A DNA stretch of 64,000 nt from Ephydatia muelleri (Eukaryota; Porifera; Demospongiae; Spongillida; Spongillidae): assembly GCA_013339895.1 (NCBI GenBank), contig JABACO010000009.1:6097658-6161657 (forward strand), in the 5' to 3' direction. The translations under genes were made by a program, and so were the position numbers. Below the pieces are notes generated by a model that saw only the letters and a list, made by a program, of their open reading frames with translations, was not told the DNA's origin and did no database searches. This document shows, in pieces, positions 24,664-36,631 of the stretch. Positions within the stretch are counted from its first letter, which is position 1. Every line of letters begins with the position of its first letter.

Positions 24664-26290
24664 GCGACGATCGAGAGATGGTTTGGTTTTACTAACCTGG
24701 GATAATCACTTAGCAGATTTTGAACAGTCACATGTCAGCACCCCTAGTCTTGCTAAAACTATGGCTGTGTTTCTGGTGAGAGGCCTGTTCACTAGTTTGC
24801 AGTTTCCGTACGTTCATTTTGCTTGTGCAAATCTTTGTGGAGACCAGATGTATGATTGTCTATGGGAAGCTATTTGGAGGATAGAAAATTGTGGCTGAAG
24901 GTAAATATATGCATGTTTATATTTAATGTGGCAATTAAGTTTTCTTTGATGTATAGGTATTGGGAGTAACTTTAGATGGCGCTTCTGTGAACAGGAGTTT
25001 AGTGAAGCTTCACCAGTCGCCATCTGATCCAATTCTGTATAGGACAAAAAAAATCCCTTTTCAGGAGATAGTATTTTTTCTCTGATGTTCCTCATTTGGT
25101 CAAAACTGTGAGGAACTGTTTCATGTCTTCACATCAAAGTCTGTGGGTGAGTGTTTCTAATTGTTACATACTCTGTAAGTGTTCTTTACTTTAATTTTTA
25201 GTGCAAGGGAAAAAATATATGGTGGAGTTATGTGAAGAAGTTCTGAGTACTGGTATGGGATTAAGAATGAGCACCTAAACATCAGCTCATTTTCTGCTAT
25301 GTGGGTTGATCGTGCTACACAGGTACAGGTTCTAGGTGTGTTTCATTTGCTAAAAGCACATTTATTGCAGGTGTTAAGTGAGTCTGTTTCACATGCTCTG
25401 CATCTAACTGGTGGAGATGAGGCATTGGAAACTGCCCATTTCGTTGGTTTTATGATAAGTTTCTTGATGTCCTCAATGTGCACAACTTTAGTCGTGGTGC
25501 AAAGTGTTGAAACCCTTCCAGATGCCTTATACGTCACAAACTGACTTTCGGCTAAAGGTATGTTATACACACGTTATACACACGTTATCATGAACTGAAT
25601 TGTGTATACTGATTGTCATAATTTTGTTCTAGTGGCTAAAGGAAGAATTTTTGGGTTATCTAAAGGACTGGAAAGCCTCAGTGGAACAGCAGGTTGAGTT
25701 GATGCTCCTAAGTGCCGAAACACAGCTTGGCTCTTTGTGCAAGAGTTCATCAGGAAACTGCTGCTGTGGACCCGTTGAATTGGCAAATATGGATGAATTT
25801 TGTGAACCACTGCCTAAAAGGAGACATACTTCAGGAAAATGCAGTAATGGATTAGTATATGAGTGTAATGGAATAATGTTATTTTCTCCAACTACTGATC
25901 ATTCAACTTCTAGATAACCCACATCCTCTGCCTTAGAGCGATCTGAAACATTACTAAACAGAATGCCAACATTAGGCATTGCTGGATTTTCGCATTGATA
26001 TGAAATCAAGAGATTTCATTCTAACAGTGTTCAGCAATGCATCACCTGACAATTCTTTCATTGTGACGTCTGCAGAAGTTATGGAAAAGGTTTGTCAGTC
26101 TTTTGTACTTAGACAATGACGTACTTATGATGTCCCCTTCTATGAATGCAGTGAACATGGGTAGTGCTCTGTATAGAACAATGCATGCTTTGTTGGAGGA
26201 TGATACAAAGCTTCTAAGTACCAACGCATTAGTTGCCATACACAAAATGGCTGAAAGTGCGTGCCGATGGACCATTACACGAATCTAAAT
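24664..26290 (+). mobile_element. Dead P-element (THAP9-like) transposase remnant
   Basis: Fragments follow the order of P-element transposases. SLAKTMAVFLVRGLFTSLQF lies at about 24747-24806. It is followed by VLGVTLDGASVNRSLVKLH after an intron-like gap. Next is SSFSAMWVDRATQVQ near 25285-25330, then LTGGDEALETAHFVGFM at about 25405-25460. WLKEEFLGYLKDW and LLSAETQLGS come at 25634-25735. The frame breaks soon after the GFM motif, and more stops lie downstream, so the copy cannot make a full transposase. I did not find terminal inverted repeats, so the edges are approximate. 25920-26290 is assigned only by proximity. Confidence 0.8.
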
Positions 26291-26552
26291 CAATGGAGAC
26301 CACAGACAGTTCAATGTTACAGAAATACATGCCAAAGTCAAGAAGCAGCAAGCAGCATCAGAAATCACAATCACAAACTACGTATTTCACCTGAGTACGC
26401 ATGTACAGAAAATATTGCTTCATAGGAGATCAGTCAGTTAACATAATCAATACAAAACACACCACTGTATGAAGAGGCTTGCTGGCATGTATGGTTCAAT
26501 TTGCCATTATGAAACCTAGAGTTTGTTGATGTCTACACCACAGAAGTAATGC

Positions 26553-27743
26553 TCAAGTGGAAGCCGCGGCCGGAATAGAAAGCTGCATGGACATGTCATC
26601 AGCTCCTAGCCTGCGTCGCCTTTTCCGGTAGCACACCATTACCACAATGATTCCAATCAACGGTAAGATACAAACCACGACGATCCCAACCACGATCCCA
26701 ACAATAATGGCAGCAATGGGGGATGACTCAGGAGGGGGAGGAGGTGTGGAAATCGTTGGGGAAGAGGAGGGGAATGACGAAGAGGTGGCAGAAGTGGTCA
26801 ATGGCATCAGGAGGGTCTGGTACACTGGTGGCGAAATGGAAGTGGGTGTGTCCATGGGAGATTGTATGAAGTTGGATTGCGGACACGCTCCCAGCACGGT
26901 GATGGTGCTCCCTCCCACACTAGGAGAGGGAGAGATGGTGCTCCCTCCCACACTTGGAGAGGGAGAGACGGTGGTGTAGACGATGGTGATCAAAAGATGT
27001 GCATTTGGGAACGAAGGGGGACTGGAGATGCTGAAGAATTGAGGAGGACCACTTGAGTTTGTGGTGTACACATTGATTGAAGATGGTTCTGACGAATTGA
27101 CGATGTATGGACTAAGGCTGTCGGCAAAGCCTAGGTCGTACTTGGTTGTATCTGTGATCACGTAGTATCCAAAAACGTCATTGGGATTGAACGGCAGCTG
27201 GATGCCGGAAGACTGGTTTCTAAACTGTGATGGAAACTGTAACTCGGTAGCTCCTTCAGTCACTACTGGGTCCGCAAAGAAAAACTGTGAGGCGGTGAGT
27301 GTAAATGCAGTCTGATTGACTGGTCTCCATATCTGAAGAAATATCGCATGTGCAAAACTTGGCGTCTTAATATACATTGTAGCATTGATGGCGGTAATTT
27401 TTCCATAGTATTTGAAGGGGGCTCCAAGGACTATGGCCTGGAACCCTGGTGGTACACCGCCAGTCCCGCATGCGGGACTGCACTGAGCGTATCCTGAAAA
27501 TGAAACAACGTAAAACGATGACGCTGACGGCTTCAAAACATTGCTCAGTCGCTTTACAATACACTTGTTCCATGCGTACACTGGCCTTATAATTAACACC
27601 GTCTGAGCGTTCCCACAGTAAAGCAGTAGCGCGTTGCAGCGGCAAAGATATAGCCTCTTTCTTTAAGAGAAGCGGTACTTACCTGAACAGTCCACCAACA
27701 GAAGAAGTGCAGCGTATAAGAGAGACCGCATGACTTCGTACAT
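26553..27743 (-). CDS. Type I membrane protein, unknown, two exons
   Basis: Exon 1 (27683-27743) encodes a signal peptide MYEVMRSLLYAALLLLVDCS; exon 2 is 26553-27493. The phase-1 junction is CAG|GTAAGT to TTTTCAG|GA. The product is 333 residues. An N-terminal ectodomain with CSPACGTGG and several N-glycosylation sequons (NQT, NQS, NSS) is followed by a Ser/Thr/Pro stalk. The stalk contains two copies of the 11-residue SPSPSVGGSTI-type repeat and a PPPPPESSP run. One strongly hydrophobic helix (IAAIIVGIVVGIVVVCILPL onward) and a basic stop-transfer YRKRRRR precede a short tail. I do not recognise the ectodomain. A mucin-like adhesion or receptor protein is plausible. Confidence 0.82.
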
Positions 27744-29045
27744 AGCGCCGGAACTTGACGTGAACTGTTGCAGATCACACTTCGCAGATCAGTATATTCA
27801 TCGGAACTTAGAAAAACTGTCAGTGTTACATTATTTATGCCAACTAATCTCTAATTAGATAGTTATGGGGGTGCTGTTACATTTTTGACAAGAATTGAAT
27901 TTTAAGCTCCGCTTCCGTTTTAAAAATTCAATTCTCGTGAGACTACGCTATTTTGGTATTTGATAACAATAAATCAATTATATGTAACTCTGCAACGGAA
28001 ATAATCAGAAGGCCAAGGCAGCTAAAATTAAATAGAAAATAAAGCGCGCAGTTAAAGTCGATGCACATCACTTTTTTCAAAAGTGTGATCAGGGTACGAG
28101 GTGAATATCACGACGAGCATTATTGCCAAGTTGAACACACATTTCGACTTGCCAGGGTGAGGGTAATTCAACATCTGACAATGCAGAACATCGGTCATGC
28201 TTGTTACGACATGGATTTCACTGGGCAATGGACTCCATTGATGACGACTACCGTACTTATGATGATTTGATTGGAGGGTGGGAGGCAATTTCCCTACAAT
28301 AATCCTTCATAAACCATCTATCTCCTCCCCGTCCTGCTATACATTACATCCCTGAATCACTTGCGGGATACGAAAGGGGCGGGGCATCATAACGAATCAC
28401 AAATAAAAAGCTACAAATACATCACTTTTATGCTATTGTACTTCACTAATACTCGACTAGATCTTTTGTAACAACGCAAAATGAACCAATGAATGCACGC
28501 TTAAAGCATGTGTAGCACGATCAAACTAAGTTATACTCTACCTTATAACTATAAGGAATACAGTGCAGAGCATAACTTGACCGCGGCTTAGGTAACAATA
28601 AAAGGGGCGGGGCATCACAACAAATGATTAACGCTCAACTCCAATTTAAACAACACCACACCGCTTTACAGTCATACCGATCAGTCTGTGGGATACTTGT
28701 AACGTACAACTTGATTACGTTAACATGTCCTATGCATTATATTTTAGTACATATAACGCGCTAGAACACGTTCGAATTATAGTTATACTGTAGCTACTCA
28801 GCTGAGTGACTAATATGCTATTGCGTTCTTGTCAATACGATAAGATGTTCTATACAAGTTGTTTGTACCGAAACACTGGCAGAGGGATTCAGTGAAATGT
28901 TACATGGGAAATGAGAATGGCTAATTAAGCAAGGCGGGTTTCAAGATATCGCGATAACAAACTTTGTTCCAGAGCTATGGGCATGTATATAGCTCTAAAT
29001 GACTGCCTACCTGGGTCGCATGTGACTTACTAGTAAAAGATGGTG

Positions 29046-29048
<3 letters not shown>
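27744..29048. other. AT-rich intergenic region with two GC boxes
   Basis: The only distinctive elements are two copies of AAAGGGGCGGGGCATCA (about 28374 and 28602), which resemble Sp1-type GC boxes. No gene seen. Confidence 0.6.
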
Positions 29049-29081
<33 letters not shown>

Positions 29082-29095
29082 GGGGGGGGGGGGGG
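29049..29095. repeat. Poly-G tract (G32 T G14)
   Basis: This is the longest of about ten mononucleotide C or G runs in the window. 29096-29528 has no recognisable gene. Confidence 0.97.
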
Positions 29096-29528
29096 TTAGT
29101 CATCAATACCATGTTTGGTCACGGATTCAGTCTCTGATTTGTGGGTAAAATGAAATCGAGAAGGTTAGTGGAAATCAGAGATTTTGCTCGTTGCGGCCTC
29201 CGCATCTGTGCACTAGAAATTGGGGCATGGCAGAGATAATACATAGATATATAATCTCTGGGCATGGTAATTTGGTGAGCTAGTATTCGGTGCCAGTTTG
29301 AATATCTAGTAAGCGGGTTGATGCGTGTGCACCCTGCAATGCCAAATTCAGGAAGCGTAGCAACCAATGGCTATATAATAACAGTATTCCCATGCATGTG
29401 AAAAAATGCACACTCAAATCTCCACGTTTACCGTATGTCATATGCCCCGTTCGTTGGGTATGGCATGCTATCTTGCATGTACAAACTGTTCTCATCTATC
29501 TGGAATGTATAAAAAACGCACGTACAAA

Positions 29529-30405
29529 AGTTTTTTTTTTTTTTTTTTTTTTTGTTTGTTTGTTGTGATTAAAATATGCCATAATAAATTAAATGAAGAA
29601 CCATTGATATACAGAGAGCTTGGTACACAAATTTTTTGTATTTTATAAAATTAAATAACCTGCTAATGTCAAGCTACAAAATCAATTAGGTTGAAAGATC
29701 TTGTGATGATTGCTCTGGCAATTGATCTAGTCAGAACCAGGTTCAGTCGGCTGTACAGCTCGAAAATCATCTTTGACTTGCTGCTTGAATTGTGAACAGC
29801 CAGTCGTGTTGCAAGAAGTGTGAAACACCTCTGGGCTTCTCTGCCCCATGCGCCATACGATTCCACAGCCAGAGGTATGCAGGACCATCCCAAATTGGTA
29901 CACCTCTGACCATTGGCTGTGTGCCTTCTCACCTCGGCAGCCTGAGCTGCTGCACCAGCTGTCATACCCGCTTCTTTTAAAATGTTTGCATTGAGCGGTG
30001 AAACAACTGTCAGGTCCAGAGCTGCAGGCTTACCTTGATCCCAGTCAAAAACTACAATGTCTGCTGGTCGGGAGTTAGAATGATCCTGGCTGAGACCGGA
30101 ACCAGCTTAAACTTGAACACGAATATGGGCCCGGTGGAATGACTCAACCAGAATGTCTCTTAGTTTGTTGTGTCTTAGAACAGCTGCACGTTTGCTTTCA
30201 GTGTCTGCACCCCATGCTGCTGCATGGCTTTCTGTCATCCCTTCTGTTGGCTTGGGTTTGCACTTGGATCCTGAGGAATGTCGGACTGCTTTGAAATGGT
30301 GGCTAGGTATAGAGACTGCTCATGGCTCCAATTGTGCTCTCTGCCCTGATAGTGCCCTTGACCCCCATGGCCATCATGCGGCGACCTGCAAACGTGGTGG
30401 TGAAT
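29529..30405 (-). mobile_element. 5'-truncated non-LTR retrotransposon with an inverted 5' segment
   Basis: On the - strand, about 30190-29670 reads the C-terminal part of a retroelement ORF2: RHNKLRDILVES, SRPADIVVFDWDQGKP, TAGAAAQAAEVRRHTANGQR, IPLAVESYGAWGREAQR and LYSRLNLVLTRSIARAI. One in-frame stop interrupts it. A T-run at 29530-29552 is the poly(A) tail of this strand. On the + strand, about 30195-30405 reads the segment that should come immediately before: SAPHAAAWLSVIPSVGLGLH to HHAATCKRGGE. The two parts meet head to head near 30190. This is the structure left by twin priming. I cannot name the clade. No clear target-site duplication was found. Confidence 0.75.
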
Positions 30406-32329
30406 TGTCTTTTAATTTTTTATTTCAGTGCTAGTGTACACGGACGCGAAGAAAGTGTAACAATAACACCTATTCACAAAATTATCACAAAAATAATGCA
30501 CTCACCACATAGATCACACCCACGCAAAACATGGTAAGGCCATCAGGTAGGGTCTAGTGTTACTAGTCCATATCCAATGGCCATATTGTTGGAGCAACTT
30601 AAATCATTTGAACCATGATTTGAACAGCATTACTGCTATAGCGTTCGTTCAAAGAACCCAGCCTCGCCAATTTGTTTTGACTCCGAATCTGGTTTAATTA
30701 TTCATAATGCAGTCGCTGCACATGTAACAGACATTATACCAGCATAGAGTGGACGAGTGGCCATACCTTTAAACTTCAGTACACTACTAGGGTCGTCGCA
30801 CGCACTAGCCAGCTGGTGGCGGCTCGAAGTAACGTACTATGATCAAAAATACAGCTCAAGTATTTTCTTTGCATGCATGCGATTTATTATATATCCACAT
30901 TATGAAATATGTACTGTACAAACCATGCATGACCGCACACCCACGTTTCACTGTTTGACGGTTGAACCATGCTGGGGGTGGGGGGGATGATTTGTTGTTG
31001 TAATATAAGCATTTGCCCAATGTGTAATACAATCCACTGACCCCACTGTTACCCTCAAACTCATAGGAACTCAAGACATACGAGTACACTGCTTTAGAAA
31101 GGGTGCACACGCAGTACAGTCCAGTATGCTGCACTGCCTAAACAATTTTCTTTAACTCACGTGTCCCAGAGGGCTACAATGAAACTCCATTGCAAACAAG
31201 TCTCTTGAACAGAGGCAGCATGCTGTGCTCTGCTCTGTGACACAACCTTTGAAAAAGGCCAAATGAGTCCCAAATGACAAATTGATGCCTGCGAGCCAAT
31301 CCTACATAGGACCTGCAACAAAGTATACTGATATGTTCTGTACATTGCATATGCTTTCATTGTTATAAACAAAGTAAAATTTGTGCATGTATTGAGTGCA
31401 AGGCACCCATAGAAGCTTAAACCAGTGCTGATATATAAGATATTTGGTTCTGAAAACGGATTGGTTTTTAAAAGAGTAAACAATCTCCCTTTTCTCATGC
31501 ACTGTTCATAAACAAGTACACTGTATACATACATTTTATTGGTTGTATGCACACTAAGTTTCACTAAAGACAATTCTCTGTCCTTTGAATTCTGCGATAC
31601 CGGTTTCTTGCTGTTTTCTTCGCTTGCTAGCTTCCCAAGACGGATGCAAGTTAGAAGCTTTTACAGTTTCAATCTTCCTTTTGGCCAGATGTGAAGCTGC
31701 AAAACAAGGAATAAGAAAAGAATAATCTGTACTAGTAATATAAGTGAAATGTGAAAGAAGACATTTATATCCAGAATGCCCACATTTGCCCCCCCCCCCC
31801 CTCCCCCCCCCCCCTGCCCTGTAATGAGCTTTACAACATACAAGGAGGCATCATGTTTAACACCGGGTCGAATATTGAATACTTTATTCGCCAATTTTGT
31901 CGAACTCACTTTTTTGGAAAATTAGTCGGAAGAGTTCCAATTGCAACAAATATTGTTGTACTTAGTAGTTCAACTCTCTAGATGATGTTTGGAGCTATTG
32001 CCAGCCTTGTAATTACTTCTGCTAAGGACCTATGTTTGTTTAGAGTCGAGAGGGTAAGACTGTTACCGAAAACGGGACACTTTTTTCTGACAAGGGTTTT
32101 GTTAAAAGAAATAAATATAAATATGCTCACTTGGATTGGATGTGTTGCGCTCCAAAAGATTTTGGCATTAGCCCATTGTCTTAGCTTCAAAACAAACACT
32201 ACACCTATTTCCGATCTCGTTCCCGGATGCAAATATTGGTCGTGTGCTTAAAGCTTGCGTGATATGAACGACATTGATAATTGTGTTAATGTACTTGCGA
32301 ATAACAATGTCCAACGTTCTGTTACATAA
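30406..32329. other. Intergenic, no gene recognised
   Basis: Unique AT-rich sequence. A C12-T-C12 run is at 31789-31814. Short ORFs on both strands show no family resemblance that I can recognise. Confidence 0.6.
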
Positions 32330-33109
32330 TCATTGCAAAGTGTTTGCCATATGTTCCTGAATGCGCCTGATAAGCTTAGGTTTATTGCCAATCATTTTGA
32401 TGTGATGGTGGATTAAGTATGCCTCCAGTTCTGGCTTGGTCCACTTCAATACGTCCTTTGACACATCCAGCTCATCAAAATTGATCCTGGACTCCTTTTT
32501 GCCTCCATCACTGGCAGGCTTTCCACGCTTACAACCACCAGCTAACAAAGCCTGGGGCTTTGTTCCTATGCTCTGTTATACGCCACGAATCTTCACAACA
32601 AGTGGCAGCTCACTCAAGCGAATTATCTTCTGTGTCTGCATCTCTTCCAACCTGGCAAACACACCATTGGCTGATATCTTCACCTTGCCAGAATCGTTGC
32701 ATTCCCCAGCCTTCCAGCACTCATTGATGATATGTGTCACTGTAGAGGTCAGCTCAGGGTGCATATTCTTCCTGATGTGAGCCCAACCAGAATAAAAGTT
32801 GGGCTCACCATCATCATCCACAAATATGTCTGATGCATGAGCTATAGCACCATCAACAGACAGGTTCATCTTGGACAGGAGCTCATTAGCAAGCCTCATT
32901 GCGATGCTTAGGACAGTCTGAGGCTCTCTTACACCATCACACATGTGCACGTCCGGCAATGTCTGAGACTTAAAGTGAGAGTGGCAATCAGCACACTGTG
33001 GATAAACTGCTTGTATGGTCTTCATAGCCTCCTCATCTGCATGTAGCTTTTGTACTGATACCCTAAATCTCTTCCTGTATCTCCTCTTTTCCTTCTTACT
33101 TGCACACAT
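32330..33109 (-). pseudogene. Unidentified ORF with C-terminal SAP-like segment, split by a stop
   Basis: A 177-codon frame (33109 down to 32579) starts MCASKKEKRRYRKRF and ends LVVKIRGV at TAA (32576-32578). The same frame reopens at once and continues to 32330 with GKPASDGGKKES and then WTKPELEAYLIHHH to PKLIRRIQEHM. The latter has the spacing of a SAP-like DNA-binding helix pair, and such tails are common at the ends of sponge and cnidarian transposon proteins. The first part contains CADCHSHF and a calm, acidic central region. Upstream (33022-33261) another frame could extend the protein through a splice at CAA|GTAAGA. Either a broken transposon protein or a gene whose last junction I have misread. 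Confidence 0.5.
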
Positions 33110-34690
33110 TTATCATGACTGTCACTGTTTAACATCACACTAACACCTGTAAATGGAATGCCCTCCACACCCATTGGGGGAATCAGTGATGCAGCATGGC
33201 ACAGAGGAATTGACACAATGACAGGTGGTACCTTTTGGCCAAGGCTATAGTACATTATCATCTGCTGTTTACCAATTCACATGTCGCATGTGCACCCCAA
33301 TTAATTAATTAGTGAAAATAGTGCACGGTCCGGATACGAGGCACAGCTGCTTTCTGAGAGGGTTTCTACAAGAACCGAGCAATCAGAGAGCATTACAGCT
33401 ACTGTGGAGTTATTTTGTACCAAATGAAGTCTAAAAGTGCATTCAGGCATGCTATAAACAGCTCCAGAAAAAAGTGTACTCGGTTAGGCTCGAGGACCGA
33501 AATTCAGCAAACCGCGTCGCTATGAGTGCATACAGTTTAGCCAATACTTGACATTCGACGCTAGGAATAGCAACTAACATCTTTGCGATAGTTTAACTAA
33601 GGCAAAACGTACTTTTCCCAACAACTGTCGCTTTTCCGACTAATTTTCCTAAAGTTGAGTTCAACAGAAAAGGTATTCAATTTTCACCGATCCGGTGTTA
33701 AAGCTATAATAACATTTTAGTTAGGAATGCGGGACCAAAAAATGTCAGACAAGTATGTGGTGATCAGAATAGCTGAATGAATGTGTAAGTGAATATTTGA
33801 GGGTGCAGCTGATAGAGCACCACTGAAAATTTGTGAATCTGGCAGATGATTACATCATATGTGGAACACTTCTGGATAGAATACAAGGAAAACAAGCAAG
33901 TTTGAAATTGGTGTGTGTATGCAACAATCCAAACTTGATCTAACTTGAGTGTGACACAAATTAACGACCACAAAACAACACAAATTTAGAATACTGAAGC
34001 AGTCTTGTACGATCAAAACTGTTTGGAGGTGGAATAATGCAGAAACTGTGTAATTGTATAAATATAAGATTGTGAAAAATATAGGAATACAGAATTATTA
34101 TTGTTCCGGTGGAACGTTCTGTTACAGGCTTGATCCAAGACTGTAATAAGCCTGCTGCAAGATATGACTACACATTGGTGAAAAGCAGCATTTAACGCTG
34201 ATTGGTTCAAGCAATTACATTAGCCTAAATGTCCAAAGGTGCACAATCCAGTAGAGGGACAGCTTCCTTCCAGCGTGGAACAGCATAAGATCACTGTACC
34301 AAGCTGGATTGACGCTGATACAACGGAGCTGTTCACTGGTGCATCCAATTCCCCTGGATTTGGCGTTTTGAGGGGTGTTTGGTTTTGAAGAGACTGGCTA
34401 GAGGTCCCCTTTATGGTCCATCCAGCGGCAAGAGCTCACACTAGCACTTTTCGTTGCATATCTTAGCAAGACATTGCAGGTACACAACATTTGAGTCTAC
34501 AGCACAGCTCACGAGAAAGGTAAAATAAATAATTATTTAATGCACATGCTATAACATGGGGATATTGGTTTCCTGCTTGTTGTTTGTGAGTTGTACTCAT
34601 AGCAATAGATACTATCTGAGACTCACAGATAACTCACAGTAAACAAATAATGACCATCTTATAGCGTATGTAAATCCCTTACTGGTGAGT
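33110..34690. other. Intergenic, no gene recognised
   Basis: AT-rich, with only short ORFs on both strands. TTAATTAATTAG occurs at 33300. Apart from the possible upstream extension of the SAP-like ORF at 33110-33261, I see nothing I can assign. Confidence 0.55.
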
Positions 34691-34749
34691 GGTGCTGTAT
34701 GTGGTGTCCCAGCAAGATGAGCTGGAGCTGGAAAGCCACTTTGAGTGTG

Positions 34750-34950
34750 GGATTGTTGAAAGCTGGGCTGTTGAAGCTCAGACCCAGGTGGCTTCCCATC
34801 AGCATCACTATGCTGGAACACCTTCTTGATAAATTGAATGCTGATCACGTGAGTAAGCATGATTGCCTGATGTTGAAAGATGCCATCAAACTCAGATTCT
34901 TTGGGTACCTAAGAAGCAGTGAATTCATCAACCTGCGAAGGATTTGACCC
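34750..34950 (+). mobile_element. Tyrosine-recombinase fragment (Crypton/DIRS-like)
   Basis: The reading LRPRWLPISITMLEHLLDKL followed by HDCLMLKDAIKLRFFGYLRS and SEFINLRRI matches the segment of eukaryotic tyrosine recombinases that carries the first catalytic arginine (FFGFLRSSE). The frame stops right after it, and the second-box H-x-x-R and tyrosine are not seen downstream. It is a dead scrap. The adjoining 34951-36152 has no gene I can recognise. Confidence 0.65.
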
Positions 34951-36152
34951 AGGATTCAGCCTCTCTCTATTGGACATACTTTGGATTAAAGATGGCCTCC
35001 AGCTATCGAGAAGTCCAAGACATTTCAGTGTGGAGAGAGACATCACCATCTCCATAGACTATGTACACTTCATGTCTGCGACTACAGTGTGAGCTTATAC
35101 TAGACACGGCATGGCCTCATCTGCTTCAATTGATCCCTCTTGAAAGATCTGTTTGAGACACGTGGCTGGGTCATGCCATGTCAGTCATCACCCATGTTTC
35201 AAATTCTCGTGATCTTTCTGAATCTATTTGCCCTCATGGACTTATATATGTTAGTAAAATATTAAACTCCCAAGACATATACTTTTGACGCTAATGTTTT
35301 GACCACAAAAGTAAACAACTAAACACATAATATCTCAGCTTGTGAGCCACAGTGAGTAATGAGGTTATGAACTCTATTACAGTGCATCTCACTTAATTCA
35401 TATCGCCTTATAGAATACCCTTAAAACCATATACCATTCATCTACTACCTAGTAGCTTGGTTATTTGAATACTGTTTAATGACATATCCCAGACTGTGTC
35501 ATTAATATTTCCCTTTACCCCCCCGCATTATATCATAATCACGTGGATTAACATTTACGTGTACGTGTAGAGTACGACGAGTTGTAGGTGCTATTGAACA
35601 GATTTATCTCTGCTACACAGTGAATTCTACCCATGTTACACCCTCATACATACATGCATCATCATAATATTCTGGGCATCTTATCAGTGTACATAATTGG
35701 CCTCATGAAGTTGTGAAAGCCAGCATAAATATAATTACTAGTAACAACATGCCAGATTTGTGACTTCAGTTGTAAACCACAATACCAGGGCACTCAAATC
35801 TATGACTAAAGTTGTATTGGTTTGGTAACTTCCAGCCCACGTTGAATCCCTATAACATAGGTTCTCTGTAGAGCTATTATGACAAAAACCACTAATCATC
35901 TGTTGACTCCAATATGCTGTTTATCATTGCTCTTTACAGATATGGTACATGTCTGATTGGCTAGGCTAGCGTGTTTGGATCAAGTCTATTGCAATCTGGT
36001 ACAAGTAAGGCAGTGGTTAATTAAAGTAAAATTTGAAGTAAAATTGAAGCACAAGTCAAAGGTGGGTGTGGAATAGGCAGGTAAGGTGCAGGGGGTGGAC
36101 TCCCACCTTTTCCTATTTTGAGATTTGGCTTTTTTGCCCTTTCCCCACAGAA

Positions 36153-36541
36153 TTAAAACAATTTGCATTGTTTCAAACTATAGCTCTGATTAGCCAACAC
36201 CAAATCTGGCCACAAAGTATACCCTGGACGATGAGTTTTCCTGATGCCACCCTTCACAGTCTTTCCCTCAGCCGACTGGTTAATTAGATGTTTTGCAGAG
36301 GTCCCATGTAGGTCCTCCCACATCCTGTTTATGTGACACAATCTCTACATTATATAGCATTCAAAATACTCCGATTACCTTCTTCGTGCTCTCTGGCCAA
36401 GTCTGTTTGATTTCTTGTGAGCTGACAACTTCTTGGAACGCTGCACAGAATAAGACATCCAATATAACGTGAGGCACTTCGATGTGAGGTGACAATTTCT
36501 TTACTCCTAAATTTGCTTCAAATATCAGTAACGAGTGTTAG

Positions 36542-36631
<90 letters not shown>

